From: PWQG01 sp051747985
GTDB taxonomy: Bacteria > Pseudomonadota > Gammaproteobacteria > Pseudomonadales > Pseudohongiellaceae
Direction: 5' to 3'
Assembly (NCBI GenBank): GCA_051747985.1
Contig: JBNJGU010000203.1
Coordinates: forward strand, 1-5,119
Length of the DNA: 5,119 bases
The notes beneath the pieces are model-generated. The model made no database searches, was not told where the DNA came from, and saw only the letters and a program-made list of their open reading frames with translations. A program made the position numbers and the translations under genes. Shown here one piece after another: positions 1-5,029 of the stretch (positions are counted from its first letter, which is position 1; the number at the start of each line of letters is the position of its first letter).

Positions 1-99
1 AATCAGGCCATAGCGCCTGCCCTGGGTGAACTTGACGGATACGTTTTCGAACAGCGGCCTGGGGCCGAACTGCATGGTGAGGTTCGCGGTAGATATCAA
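1..99 (-). CDS. ybiT: ABC-F family ATPase, YbiT type (N-terminal 33 codons only; gene runs off the left edge)
   Basis: Read on the minus strand, the first codons give MISTANLTMQFG, then PLFENVSVKF and RYGLI. This is the standard opening of YbiT-type ABC-F proteins; the Walker A loop (GANGxGKST in relatives) would begin at the next codon, outside the window. ABC-F proteins are soluble twin-ATPase proteins that act on the ribosome (translation factors or ribosome protection), not transporters. The start is a TTG at 97-99: the frame stays open further upstream with no in-frame ATG or GTG before a stop, and family members begin at exactly this residue. A weak AGAG lies 6 bases upstream of the TTG. 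The 109 bases between this gene and the TonB-like gene upstream show no convincing promoter and no terminator with a T-run, so read-through from the operon upstream is possible. Identity is firm; only the N-terminus is visible. Confidence 0.88.
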   Translation of the reverse strand, partial: MISTANLTMQFGPRPLFENVSVKFTQGRRYGLI

Positions 100-208
100 T
101 TTGGACTCTGCACAGGTGGAGCGAAATGAAGGCGCGCATCCTAACAGAAAGCCGGCGCTGTGGCACCCGATCTCGCGGGTTCAGGCGAAGGGACCGGAAT
201 CAGCGGCA

Positions 209-1021
209 TCATTCCTGGAAACCGATGGGGCTCTGCCCCATGACCCGTTTTCTCAGCTGAGTGGTGGAGTCATTCAGGAGCATGAAATCCCCCATTCTCT
301 GCGACGTCGATGTGCGGGTCCGGGCGCCGGCGGCCTCCCGCAGCTGCTGGAGAAATCCATCGACACGCAGTGTCTCGTGCCCAGTGGCTTCCAGTTCCCC
401 GCGTATCCGTGCGGCGTCGGAAACCAGCCGGTCGAGGGCGGGGCGCGACCTGTCGGATTCCACAGGCGGCATGAAATACCTGTAGGTGCTGTCCTGTGTC
501 AGCAGCCCGTAGTCCACGGTGTCTTCCTGTTCACAATTGAAAAGCACATTGTGGCGTTGTCGTGGGCTGCAGTCCTGCAGGCGAGTGGCGCGCGCGCGGG
601 TACGTTCACCGATTACGCTGTGGACGGCGTCGCGTACGGATAACGCGGAGGGTAGCGCCGGTGCTTTGACCGCCGTTTCAGCCGTCATTTCAGAAGTGCG
701 ACGCCTGTCTGATCGCGTAGCGCTCTCAGGTCCGGATTCATCGAGGGGCCGGGGAAGAGCCGGAGGTGCGGTGGTGGCTGGAGTGCTCTCCCTGTTGGCA
801 GTCTGTACTGTCCGACGCTCACTGGTTGTGTGCGCAGCCTCCATCGGGCCGGCCGGAGCCTGCGAGGCAGCGCTGATGGTGATGTGCAGGGGCGGGCCTG
901 TTGTATTCACGTCATGCCTTGAGGCATCCGGCATTCGGGCAGTCCAGGTGAACAGGGCGAATGCCACGCCGTGCAGCGCAAGACTGAGCAACAGGGGGTG
1001 GAGCGGCCGCGGCGGCTTCAT
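209..1021 (-). CDS. TonB/TolA-like single-pass envelope protein without a TonB C-terminal domain
   Basis: A 270-residue protein. Residues 9-27 form one hydrophobic helix, HPLLLSLALHGVAFALFTW, carrying Ser13 and His17 with the S-x3-H spacing found in the TonB and TolA membrane anchors, where these residues contact the ExbB-ExbD or TolQ-TolR proton channel. A short beta-prone stretch (PLHITIS, 44-50) follows, as after the TonB anchor. Residues 51-125 are a Pro/Ala/Ser/Thr-rich, charged linker, presumably periplasmic. The C-terminal part (about 126-270) is predicted soluble and has two cysteines 12 apart (C151, C163); it lacks the YPxxA...G.V...F pattern of a TonB C-terminal domain, and I do not recognise it. 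The ATG lies 24 bases downstream of the preceding membrane-protein stop, with a GGGGA about 10 bases before it, so it is probably co-transcribed with the padR genes. Inference: a TonB-like anchor coupled to an unknown periplasmic module. Another possibility is a plain bitopic protein whose Ser/His match is coincidental. Confidence 0.72.
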   Translation of the reverse strand: MKPPRPLHPLLLSLALHGVAFALFTWTARMPDASRHDVNTTGPPLHITISAASQAPAGPMEAAHTTSERRTVQTANRESTPATTAPPALPRPLDESGPESATRSDRRRTSEMTAETAVKAPALPSALSVRDAVHSVIGERTRARATRLQDCSPRQRHNVLFNCEQEDTVDYGLLTQDSTYRYFMPPVESDRSRPALDRLVSDAARIRGELEATGHETLRVDGFLQQLREAAGARTRTSTSQRMGDFMLLNDSTTQLRKRVMGQSPIGFQE

Positions 1022-1045
1022 GCAGCAGGATTCCCCGCAGCCTGT

Positions 1046-1777
1046 TCAGAGCGTGGCCCGCCGGCTCCCGGCCGCGCGGTACAGCACACTGATGGTCGCC
1101 GCCAGCGCCAGCGTCGATGCGAAACGGCCGACGGCAGCGGTGGTATGACCCTCCGGAACCGGGATGCCCAGGAAAGCGTAGCCCCAGGTCAGTTCCATGG
1201 TGCCCGTATCGGAAAGTGCCGTCGGCATGTGTACGGCAAGCTCCCAGCCCGAGCCGATGAAGGTCAACAGGACGATGCCGATGACGGGCCATGTCATGTC
1301 GGCCAGCCGGCTCTGGGCGGTCAGCCAACAGAAAATTGCCAGCGCCGGGGTCAGCAGGTCATCGTTAAAGCCGAACAGCCCCTGGATGATCGGGCGCAGC
1401 CAGCCTGTGCCGGATCCTTCGGGCGGAACCGCGAGCAGACCGGCATTGGCCAGGGCAAGAGAGCCGGCGATACTCAAGCCAAGGAAGAGAATGAGTGCCG
1501 CCAATGGCGCAAGAAGAGGGACGGACCTGGGATACTTTGCGGACCAGGACTTCAGTTCGTCCCGGTTCATCACGTTGTCGAGCAGGGTCCGCTCATCGCC
1601 CAGTGCGGTGCGCGCCCGGTGTTCGGCTTCGAGCGGACTGGCGCCGTCGGCCAGGGCCTTGTCTACGAGATCCTGGAAATGCTGCTGGAGTTCGTTCACG
1701 GTTCGTCGTACATAACGAGGGGCGATGCCACCCCGCAACATCGCCCGGCGCAGATCATCCAGATTCAGATCAGACAT
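1046..1777 (-). CDS. PadR-associated multi-pass membrane protein with N-terminal helical prefix domain
   Basis: A 243-residue protein. Residues 1-75 are a soluble helical domain of the kind annotated as permease-prefix, HAAS or DUF1700-like: an amphipathic helix (LRRAMLRGGI), then VRRTVNELQQHFQDLVDKAL, then GASPLEAEHRARTALGDERT, ending before the membrane. Hydrophobic segments follow at about 87-112, 142-157, 163-183 and 214-234, so four membrane helices are likely. The start chosen is the ATG at 1775-1777: it overlaps the padR stop by 8 bases and has GGAGAG seven bases upstream, inside the end of padR, the usual sign of translational coupling. An ATG 33 bases further upstream is in frame but lies deeper inside padR and adds residues not expected in the family. 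Proteins with this prefix domain are very often encoded directly after a small PadR regulator; their molecular job is mostly unknown. The family call for the N-terminal domain comes from the sequence pattern, and the function is unassigned. Confidence 0.8.
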   Translation of the reverse strand: MSDLNLDDLRRAMLRGGIAPRYVRRTVNELQQHFQDLVDKALADGASPLEAEHRARTALGDERTLLDNVMNRDELKSWSAKYPRSVPLLAPLAALILFLGLSIAGSLALANAGLLAVPPEGSGTGWLRPIIQGLFGFNDDLLTPALAIFCWLTAQSRLADMTWPVIGIVLLTFIGSGWELAVHMPTALSDTGTMELTWGYAFLGIPVPEGHTTAAVGRFASTLALAATISVLYRAAGSRRATL

Positions 1778-2108
1778 GATTGGGCTCTCCCATGATCGCT
1801 TCGATGCCACGGTTTACGCGGTGCCAGTCATTCTGCAGGGCCTGCAGTCGCTTGCGCCCGGCCGCTGTCGTGCGGTAGTACACCCGGGAACGTCCCTCCA
1901 CGGTCTTCTTCCGTGACCGCAGCATGCCGCGCTGCTCGAGACTGTGTAACGATGGATAGATCACTCCTTCAGCCAGAATGATCGACTCCCGGGATGTCAG
2001 ACGGATGGTGCGCACCAGTTCATAACCGTACATCTCGCTCTGGTTCAGAAGGCGCAGTATCACAAGCTCCGGAACGCCTGACATAAAAGCGGCATTGGTC
2101 TTTTTCAC
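1770..2108 (-). CDS. PadR-family transcriptional regulator (short form)
   Basis: A 112-residue PadR repressor, the usual length for the short subfamily. Residues 14-35 (ELVILRLL, then MYGYELVRTI) form the first helices of the winged helix. The recognition region is GVIYPSLHSLEQRGMLRS (48-65), and the wing is GRSRVYYRTTAAGRKRL (72-88). The short C-terminal helix (89-107) would form the dimer interface. The start is a GTG at 2106-2108; it keeps the NAAFMSG stretch that matches the family's N-x-x-F-x-x-G opening and has AGGT eight bases upstream. An internal ATG at 2082-2084 is the alternative and has no ribosome-binding site. PadR proteins usually repress their own operon and are relieved by a small ligand or stress. 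The 8-base overlap with the downstream membrane-protein gene supports a two- or three-gene operon. The family is certain; the inducer is unknown. Confidence 0.95.
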   Translation of the reverse strand: MKKTNAAFMSGVPELVILRLLNQSEMYGYELVRTIRLTSRESIILAEGVIYPSLHSLEQRGMLRSRKKTVEGRSRVYYRTTAAGRKRLQALQNDWHRVNRGIEAIMGEPNHV

Positions 2109-2115
2109 GAGGTTG

Positions 2116-2162
2116 TACCTATAATGACAAAGTATCCGCAGAGTACCTTGCGGTTATAGGTA
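2116..2162. promoter_or_regulatory. Candidate PadR operator: 9-bp perfect inverted repeat
   Basis: TACCTATAA at 2116-2124 and TTATAGGTA at 2154-2162 are exact reverse complements, 29 bases apart (38 bases centre to centre). On the plus strand each arm is followed directly by TGACAA (2125-2130 and 2163-2168). One arm sits next to the putative -35 of padR; the other covers the AGGT ribosome-binding site of padR. Its position just before a PadR gene suggests an autoregulatory site. The match is seen directly; the binding role is inferred. Confidence 0.5.
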
Positions 2163-2168
2163 TGACAA
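2140..2168 (-). promoter_or_regulatory. Putative promoter of the padR operon
   Basis: On the minus strand TTGTCA (2163-2168, five of six matches to the -35 consensus) is followed after 17 bases by TACTCT (2140-2145, only three of six to the -10 consensus). Transcription would begin near 2133, about 25 bases before the GTG start. One arm of the inverted repeat lies within the spacer. A weak -10 is compatible with a regulated promoter, but this is a pattern match only. Confidence 0.4.
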
Positions 2169-2193
2169 GCGGGCTGCCTCATCCAGAAGGGCT

Positions 2194-2841
2194 CTATTCC
2201 CGGGTACGAGTTCGGAATGAGTCCATGTCCACCACATTGTCCGGCAGTTCAACTGGCTCATCCCGGGGACCTTCGGGATCACTGCTCCGCGCCAGTCGTG
2301 ACAGTAACGCCAGCATGTTCCGGCGCGGAAACAGGACACCGAGTCCTTTGGCCGTGCAGGGGCTGTCCGCCAGCCACGCGCCCAAGCGGTACCCCGTCAG
2401 GTCGGCGATGTTCACCTGCTCATACCACAGCATGTGCTCCACATCGCCTTTCATTCTGTTGAGCGTGCCCTGTACAGAGCGATTGCATTCGGTGTCCATC
2501 TGAAGCGGGCGGAGATACCGGTCGGCAATGTCGAGATGCTCCTGCTCCGCGCCGCCCTTGAGCAGGGTGTTCATCAGCACGTCGACGAAGCGGTAGTTCA
2601 GTTCGGCGAAATCCGGCTTGGTGAGGGCCGGCATGACGACAGGAAAGCGGGTCTGGTCATGCACTAGCAGCACGCAGTTGCGCCGCTGCAGCGTCACCAG
2701 GTTGCCGTGCCATCCGCCCAGTGGGTTGGTCTCAAGCACTGGCCGTTCATACAGCCACTGGCTGTGCGAGGTAACGGGAAGTCGGCCCTTGTCATCCAGT
2801 GGCAGACGGGCGAACAGCTTGCGGGTGGCGTGAAGTTTCAT
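2194..2841 (-). CDS. DUF6933-type protein of unknown function
   Basis: A 215-residue soluble protein. The N-terminal 140 residues follow the DUF6933 pattern: MKLHATRKLFARL at the start, GGWHGNLVTLQRRNCVLLVH (42-61), TRFPVVMPA (64-72), a helical middle (77-110), then CNRSVQGTLNRMKGDVEHML (119-138), the region where family members have a conserved small loop and Asn. Residues 139-215 extend beyond the usual core, include Arg-rich helices (VLFPRRNMLALLSRLARS, 169-186), and end in an acidic then basic tail. No membrane segment or signal peptide is seen, so it is probably cytoplasmic. The start at 2839-2841 matches the family opening, but no ribosome-binding site precedes it; a TAGAAT -10 lies so close (2848-2853) that the transcript may begin at or beside the ATG. 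The stop is 85 bases upstream of padR, with no evident terminator between. No function is known for the family; I recognise it from sequence pattern alone. Confidence 0.75.
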   Translation of the reverse strand: MKLHATRKLFARLPLDDKGRLPVTSHSQWLYERPVLETNPLGGWHGNLVTLQRRNCVLLVHDQTRFPVVMPALTKPDFAELNYRFVDVLMNTLLKGGAEQEHLDIADRYLRPLQMDTECNRSVQGTLNRMKGDVEHMLWYEQVNIADLTGYRLGAWLADSPCTAKGLGVLFPRRNMLALLSRLARSSDPEGPRDEPVELPDNVVDMDSFRTRTRE

Positions 2842-2847
2842 CCACGC

Positions 2848-2876
2848 ATTCTACTGTACTCGGGAGTATCTGCGGA
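2848..2876 (-). promoter_or_regulatory. Putative promoter of the DUF6933 gene
   Basis: TAGAAT at 2848-2853 (minus strand) matches five of six bases of the -10 consensus. A weak -35, TCCGCA, lies 17 bases upstream (2871-2876, three of six matches). Transcription would start about six or seven bases after the -10, which is the ATG at 2841 itself. A small interrupted dyad, TACTC-GG-GAGTA (2857-2868), lies in the spacer and could be a binding site. Confidence 0.4.
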
Positions 2877-2903
2877 GCCGGATTACCGATCAGACTCCGG
2901 CTC
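2875..2903 (-). repeat. Stem-loop around the stop codon of the small membrane-protein gene
   Basis: GAGCCGGA (2875-2882) and TCCGGCTC (2896-2903) are perfect 8-base complements with a 13-base loop that holds the TAA stop (2883-2885). No T-run follows on either strand, so it is not a classical intrinsic terminator. It may protect the end of the small transcript, or help to end it together with Rho. Confidence 0.5.
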
Positions 2904-3041
2904 AGCCGATTCGAACTGCAGATGCCGGGAGGCATAGAGCATGGAAGAGCCAGTGACGCCCACCACCAACCCAAGCATCAGCAGTCCGGCGTGTGCCCAC
3001 GCGCCATAATCCAGTCCCATCAGCATGGCCCATTCGCTCAA
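2883..3041 (-). CDS. Small single-pass membrane protein, 52 residues (or 47)
   Basis: A short open frame ending at TAA 2883-2885. It contains one strongly hydrophobic helix of about 22 residues (AWAHAGLLMLGLVVGVTGSS, residues 14-33, continuing into MLYA), followed by a basic step (Ser-Arg-His, 38-40) and a short acidic tail (FESAEPESDR, 43-52). The charge pattern suggests the C-terminus is cytoplasmic. Three starts are possible: TTG at 3041 (52 residues, right after an in-frame stop), ATG at 3026 (47 residues) and ATG at 3020. None has a strong ribosome-binding site; a GAG lies ten bases before the ATG at 3026. A TATACT -10 on the same strand sits about 20 bases upstream of the TTG. No family is recognised. 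The hydrophobic composition and the good fit between two regulatory regions favour a real gene, but it is short and needs conservation to prove it. Confidence 0.55.
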   Translation of the reverse strand: MSEWAMLMGLDYGAWAHAGLLMLGLVVGVTGSSMLYASRHLQFESAEPESDR

Positions 3042-3060
3042 TCAATGAACTGGTACTTGA

Positions 3061-3068
3061 AGTATAGT
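3061..3068. promoter_or_regulatory. Overlapping divergent -10 elements
   Basis: The sequence AGTATAGT reads TATAGT on the plus strand (3063-3068, five of six matches) and TATACT on the minus strand (3061-3066, five of six matches). The plus-strand element would start a transcript near 3075 leading to the ACT-domain gene. The minus-strand element would start one near 3053 leading to the small membrane protein, with a weak ATGGCG -35 at 3084-3089. The plus-strand -35 is poor. Polymerase could occupy only one direction at a time. Confidence 0.4.
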
Positions 3069-3116
3069 AGAAGTTGAGGGTTCCGCCATTCTCCATCGAA
3101 AACAGGACGCCCCGTC

Positions 3117-3515
3117 ATGAGCGGAGAAAAAGATCTCGACAGCCTGCTTGCTTCCCTGTCCCCGGAGTTCATGGAAGGCGAGTTCGTGTTCTGCTCCTTT
3201 CCTGGCGCACGGTATGGGCAACAGCGGGAGCTGGAGCCCGTCGCCGTTGTCGTGGAGCGGGAAGGGCTCACCCTGATCATCCCGCGATCGCGGGCCGATG
3301 CCCATGGCCATGACTATGAATCGGTTTTCCGCGGCATCACATTGCATGTCCACTCCAGCCTTGATGCCGTAGGGCTGACCGCGGCCGTCTCCCGTGCGCT
3401 GACCGTGCAGGGGATCAGCGCCAATGTGGTGGCCGGGTACCATCATGATCATCTCTTTGTACCTGCCAGGTTTGCCGATCGGGCCATGGCGGTACTCCGG
3501 AGCTTGAGCGACTGA
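3117..3515 (+). CDS. ACT-domain protein of the COG3602 (ACT_3/ACT_7) family
   Basis: A 132-residue cytoplasmic protein made of two ACT-like halves. The first (1-62) has the family opening DLDSLLASLSPEFMEGEFVF and the strand EREGLTLIIPRSRA. The second (67-132) shows FRGITLHVHSSLDAVGLTAA, GISANVVAGYHHDHLFVP (99-116) and a last helix (ADRAMAVLRSL). The HHDHLFVP stretch is the hallmark of this family. ACT domains generally bind small ligands such as amino acids to regulate enzymes; this stand-alone family has no settled function. The ATG at 3117 is preceded by AGGA nine bases upstream. Length is normal for the family. It lies 80 bases before the biotin carboxylase gene on the same strand, but that gene has its own promoter, so the link between the two may be loose. 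Confidence 0.9.
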   Translation: MSGEKDLDSLLASLSPEFMEGEFVFCSFPGARYGQQRELEPVAVVVEREGLTLIIPRSRADAHGHDYESVFRGITLHVHSSLDAVGLTAAVSRALTVQGISANVVAGYHHDHLFVPARFADRAMAVLRSLSD

Positions 3516-3553
3516 CAGGGTCGGGCGGTGGTGTGAGGCATTCACGTGACCTT

Positions 3554-3562
3554 TGTTATACT
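3554..3562 (+). promoter_or_regulatory. Extended -10 promoter of the pyruvate carboxylase genes
   Basis: TGT directly followed by TATACT (3557-3562) fits the TGn-TATAAT extended -10 form, which works with a poor -35; the expected -35 position (around 3534-3539) is indeed poor. Transcription would begin near 3569, giving a leader of about 27 bases. A perfect 8-base palindrome TCACGTGA (3542-3549), preceded by GTGA at 3533-3536, lies just upstream in the polymerase footprint and could be an activator or repressor site. Confidence 0.55.
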
Positions 3563-3595
3563 GGCTCCCCACTACAAACGATGGAGAAGTCCCGA

Positions 3596-5017
3596 ATGAC
3601 CATCAGGAAGGTGCTGATCGCCAACCGTGGCGAGATCGCTGTCCGTATCGTCCGTGCCTGTCAGGAGATGGGTGTCAAGGCGGTAGCCATCTATTCGGAA
3701 GCGGACCAGTATTCGCTGCACGTCAAGAAGGCCGACGAGGCCTACTGCATCAGCCGGGACCCGCTGTCCGGTTACCTCAACCCCCACCATATCGTGAACC
3801 TGGCCGTGGAAACCGGCTGTGACGCCCTGCATCCCGGTTATGGGTTTCTGTCGGAGAATGCCGATCTGGCGGCCATCTGCAAGAAGCGCGGCGTCCGGTT
3901 TATCGGCCCTTCCGCGGAAGTGATCCGCATGATGGGCGACAAGACCGAGGCCCGCACTACCGCTATCAAGGCCGGTGTCCCGGTCACCCCGGGCAGTGAC
4001 GGCAACCTGGAGGATATCGAGGATGCGGTGCGCCAGGCCGCCGATATCGGCTATCCGGTCATGCTCAAGGCCACCTCCGGGGGCGGGGGACGCGGCATCC
4101 GGCGTTGTGACAGCGAGAAGGAGCTGCGCCAGGCGTTTCCCCGGGTGATCTCGGAGGCCAGCAAGGCCTTTGGCAGTGCCGAGGTTTTTCTGGAGAAGTG
4201 TGTCGTCAACCCGCGCCACATCGAGGTACAGGTACTGGCGGACAGCCACGGCAATGCCATCCACCTGTATGAACGGGACTGTTCCATCCAGCGCCGCAAC
4301 CAGAAGCTGATCGAGCTGGCCCCCTCGCCACAGCTCAGCGACCGGCAGCGCGAGTACATCGGTGAACTGGCGGTGCGGGTGGCGCAGGGCTGCGGCTATG
4401 AAAACGCCGGCACCGTGGAGTTCCTGCTGGATGATGAAGACAATTTCCATTTCATGGAGATGAACACCCGGGTCCAGGTGGAGCACACCATCACCGAGGC
4501 GATCACCGGCGTGGATATCGTCAAGGAGCAGATCCGCATTGCCTCCGGCGAAAAGCTGCGTTACCGGCAGGATCAGATCAGTTACCGGGGTTTTGCCGCC
4601 CAGTTCCGTATCAATGCCGAGGACCCGCAGAACGGTTTTCTGCCCAGCTTCGGCCGCGTCACCCGTTACTACTCACCGGGTGGTCCCGGTGTGCGGACCG
4701 ATGCCGCCATGTACACGGGCTACGAGATACCGCCTCACTACGATTCCATGTGCGCCAAGCTGATTGTCTGGGCCATGGACTGGGAGGAGCTGCTCGAGCG
4801 GAGCCGCCGGGCCCTGAGTGACATGGGCATCTACGGCGTCACGACCACGATTCCCTATTATCAGCAGATTCTGCAGCACCCGGATTTCCGGGCCGCCAGT
4901 TTCGATACCAGTTTCGTGGAAAGTCACCCGGAACTGCTTGAATACAGTACAAAATCCAGGCCGGAATCGATTGCCGCCGCCATTGCCACCGCCATCGCCG
5001 CGCAGGCCGGTCTGTAA
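3596..5017 (+). CDS. pycA: Biotin carboxylase subunit of pyruvate carboxylase (subunit A)
   Basis: A 473-residue biotin carboxylase that uses ATP and bicarbonate to carboxylate biotin on a partner subunit. Domains: N-terminal Rossmann-like domain (1-115, KVLIANRGEIAVRIVRAC near the start, HPGYGFLSEN at 79-88); ATP-grasp domain (about 116-325) with the glycine-rich lid SGGGGRGIR (161-169); C-terminal domain (326-450). Residues equivalent to the E. coli AccC active site are present: K116, K158, H208, E275, E288, N290, R292, E296 and R338. No key residue is missing. After 450 comes an Ala-rich tail typical of the stand-alone subunit A, and there is no biotinyl domain, so biotin must be carried by the partner. 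The start at ATG 3596 has GGAG nine bases upstream and gives the family start MTIRKVLIANRGE; an ATG at 3581 is in frame but less likely. The next gene begins 12 bases after the stop and encodes the carboxyltransferase, which separates this from the fatty-acid AccC. Cytoplasmic; anaplerotic oxaloacetate supply is the likely role. Confidence 0.92.
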   Translation: MTIRKVLIANRGEIAVRIVRACQEMGVKAVAIYSEADQYSLHVKKADEAYCISRDPLSGYLNPHHIVNLAVETGCDALHPGYGFLSENADLAAICKKRGVRFIGPSAEVIRMMGDKTEARTTAIKAGVPVTPGSDGNLEDIEDAVRQAADIGYPVMLKATSGGGGRGIRRCDSEKELRQAFPRVISEASKAFGSAEVFLEKCVVNPRHIEVQVLADSHGNAIHLYERDCSIQRRNQKLIELAPSPQLSDRQREYIGELAVRVAQGCGYENAGTVEFLLDDEDNFHFMEMNTRVQVEHTITEAITGVDIVKEQIRIASGEKLRYRQDQISYRGFAAQFRINAEDPQNGFLPSFGRVTRYYSPGGPGVRTDAAMYTGYEIPPHYDSMCAKLIVWAMDWEELLERSRRALSDMGIYGVTTTIPYYQQILQHPDFRAASFDTSFVESHPELLEYSTKSRPESIAAAIATAIAAQAGL

Positions 5018-5029
5018 ACGGAGATCATC

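Noticed and set aside
160..182. Small hairpin (ACCCG / CGGGT) downstream of the TonB-like gene, considered as a terminator
   Set aside because: The stem has only five base pairs and no T-run follows on either strand.
26..643. Open frame of 205 codons on the plus strand
   Set aside because: It is antisense to the TonB-like gene and the ybiT start, has no ribosome-binding site, and its translation shows no domain or plausible fold pattern.
912..1328. Minus-strand frame of 138 codons overlapping the membrane-protein and TonB-like genes
   Set aside because: It is a His/Arg-rich out-of-frame reading of two better supported genes, with no domain.
971..1795. Open frame of 274 codons on the plus strand
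   Set aside because: It lies antisense to the prefix-domain membrane protein; its Gln/Arg/Gly-rich product is typical of shadow frames in GC-rich DNA, whereas the minus-strand frame has membrane helices and operon signals.
2162..2503. Plus-strand frame following the perfect TATAAT
   Set aside because: It is Ser/Arg-rich, antisense to the DUF6933 gene and has no ribosome-binding site; the DUF6933 frame has the recognisable protein.
2902..3096. Minus-strand frame of 64 codons overlapping the small membrane protein
   Set aside because: It has no membrane segment and no domain, and it spans the putative promoter; the neighbouring frame gives a coherent membrane helix and tail.
3572..4486. Minus-strand frame of 304 codons inside pycA
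   Set aside because: It is the usual antisense shadow of a highly conserved GC-rich gene; all biotin carboxylase motifs are on the plus strand.
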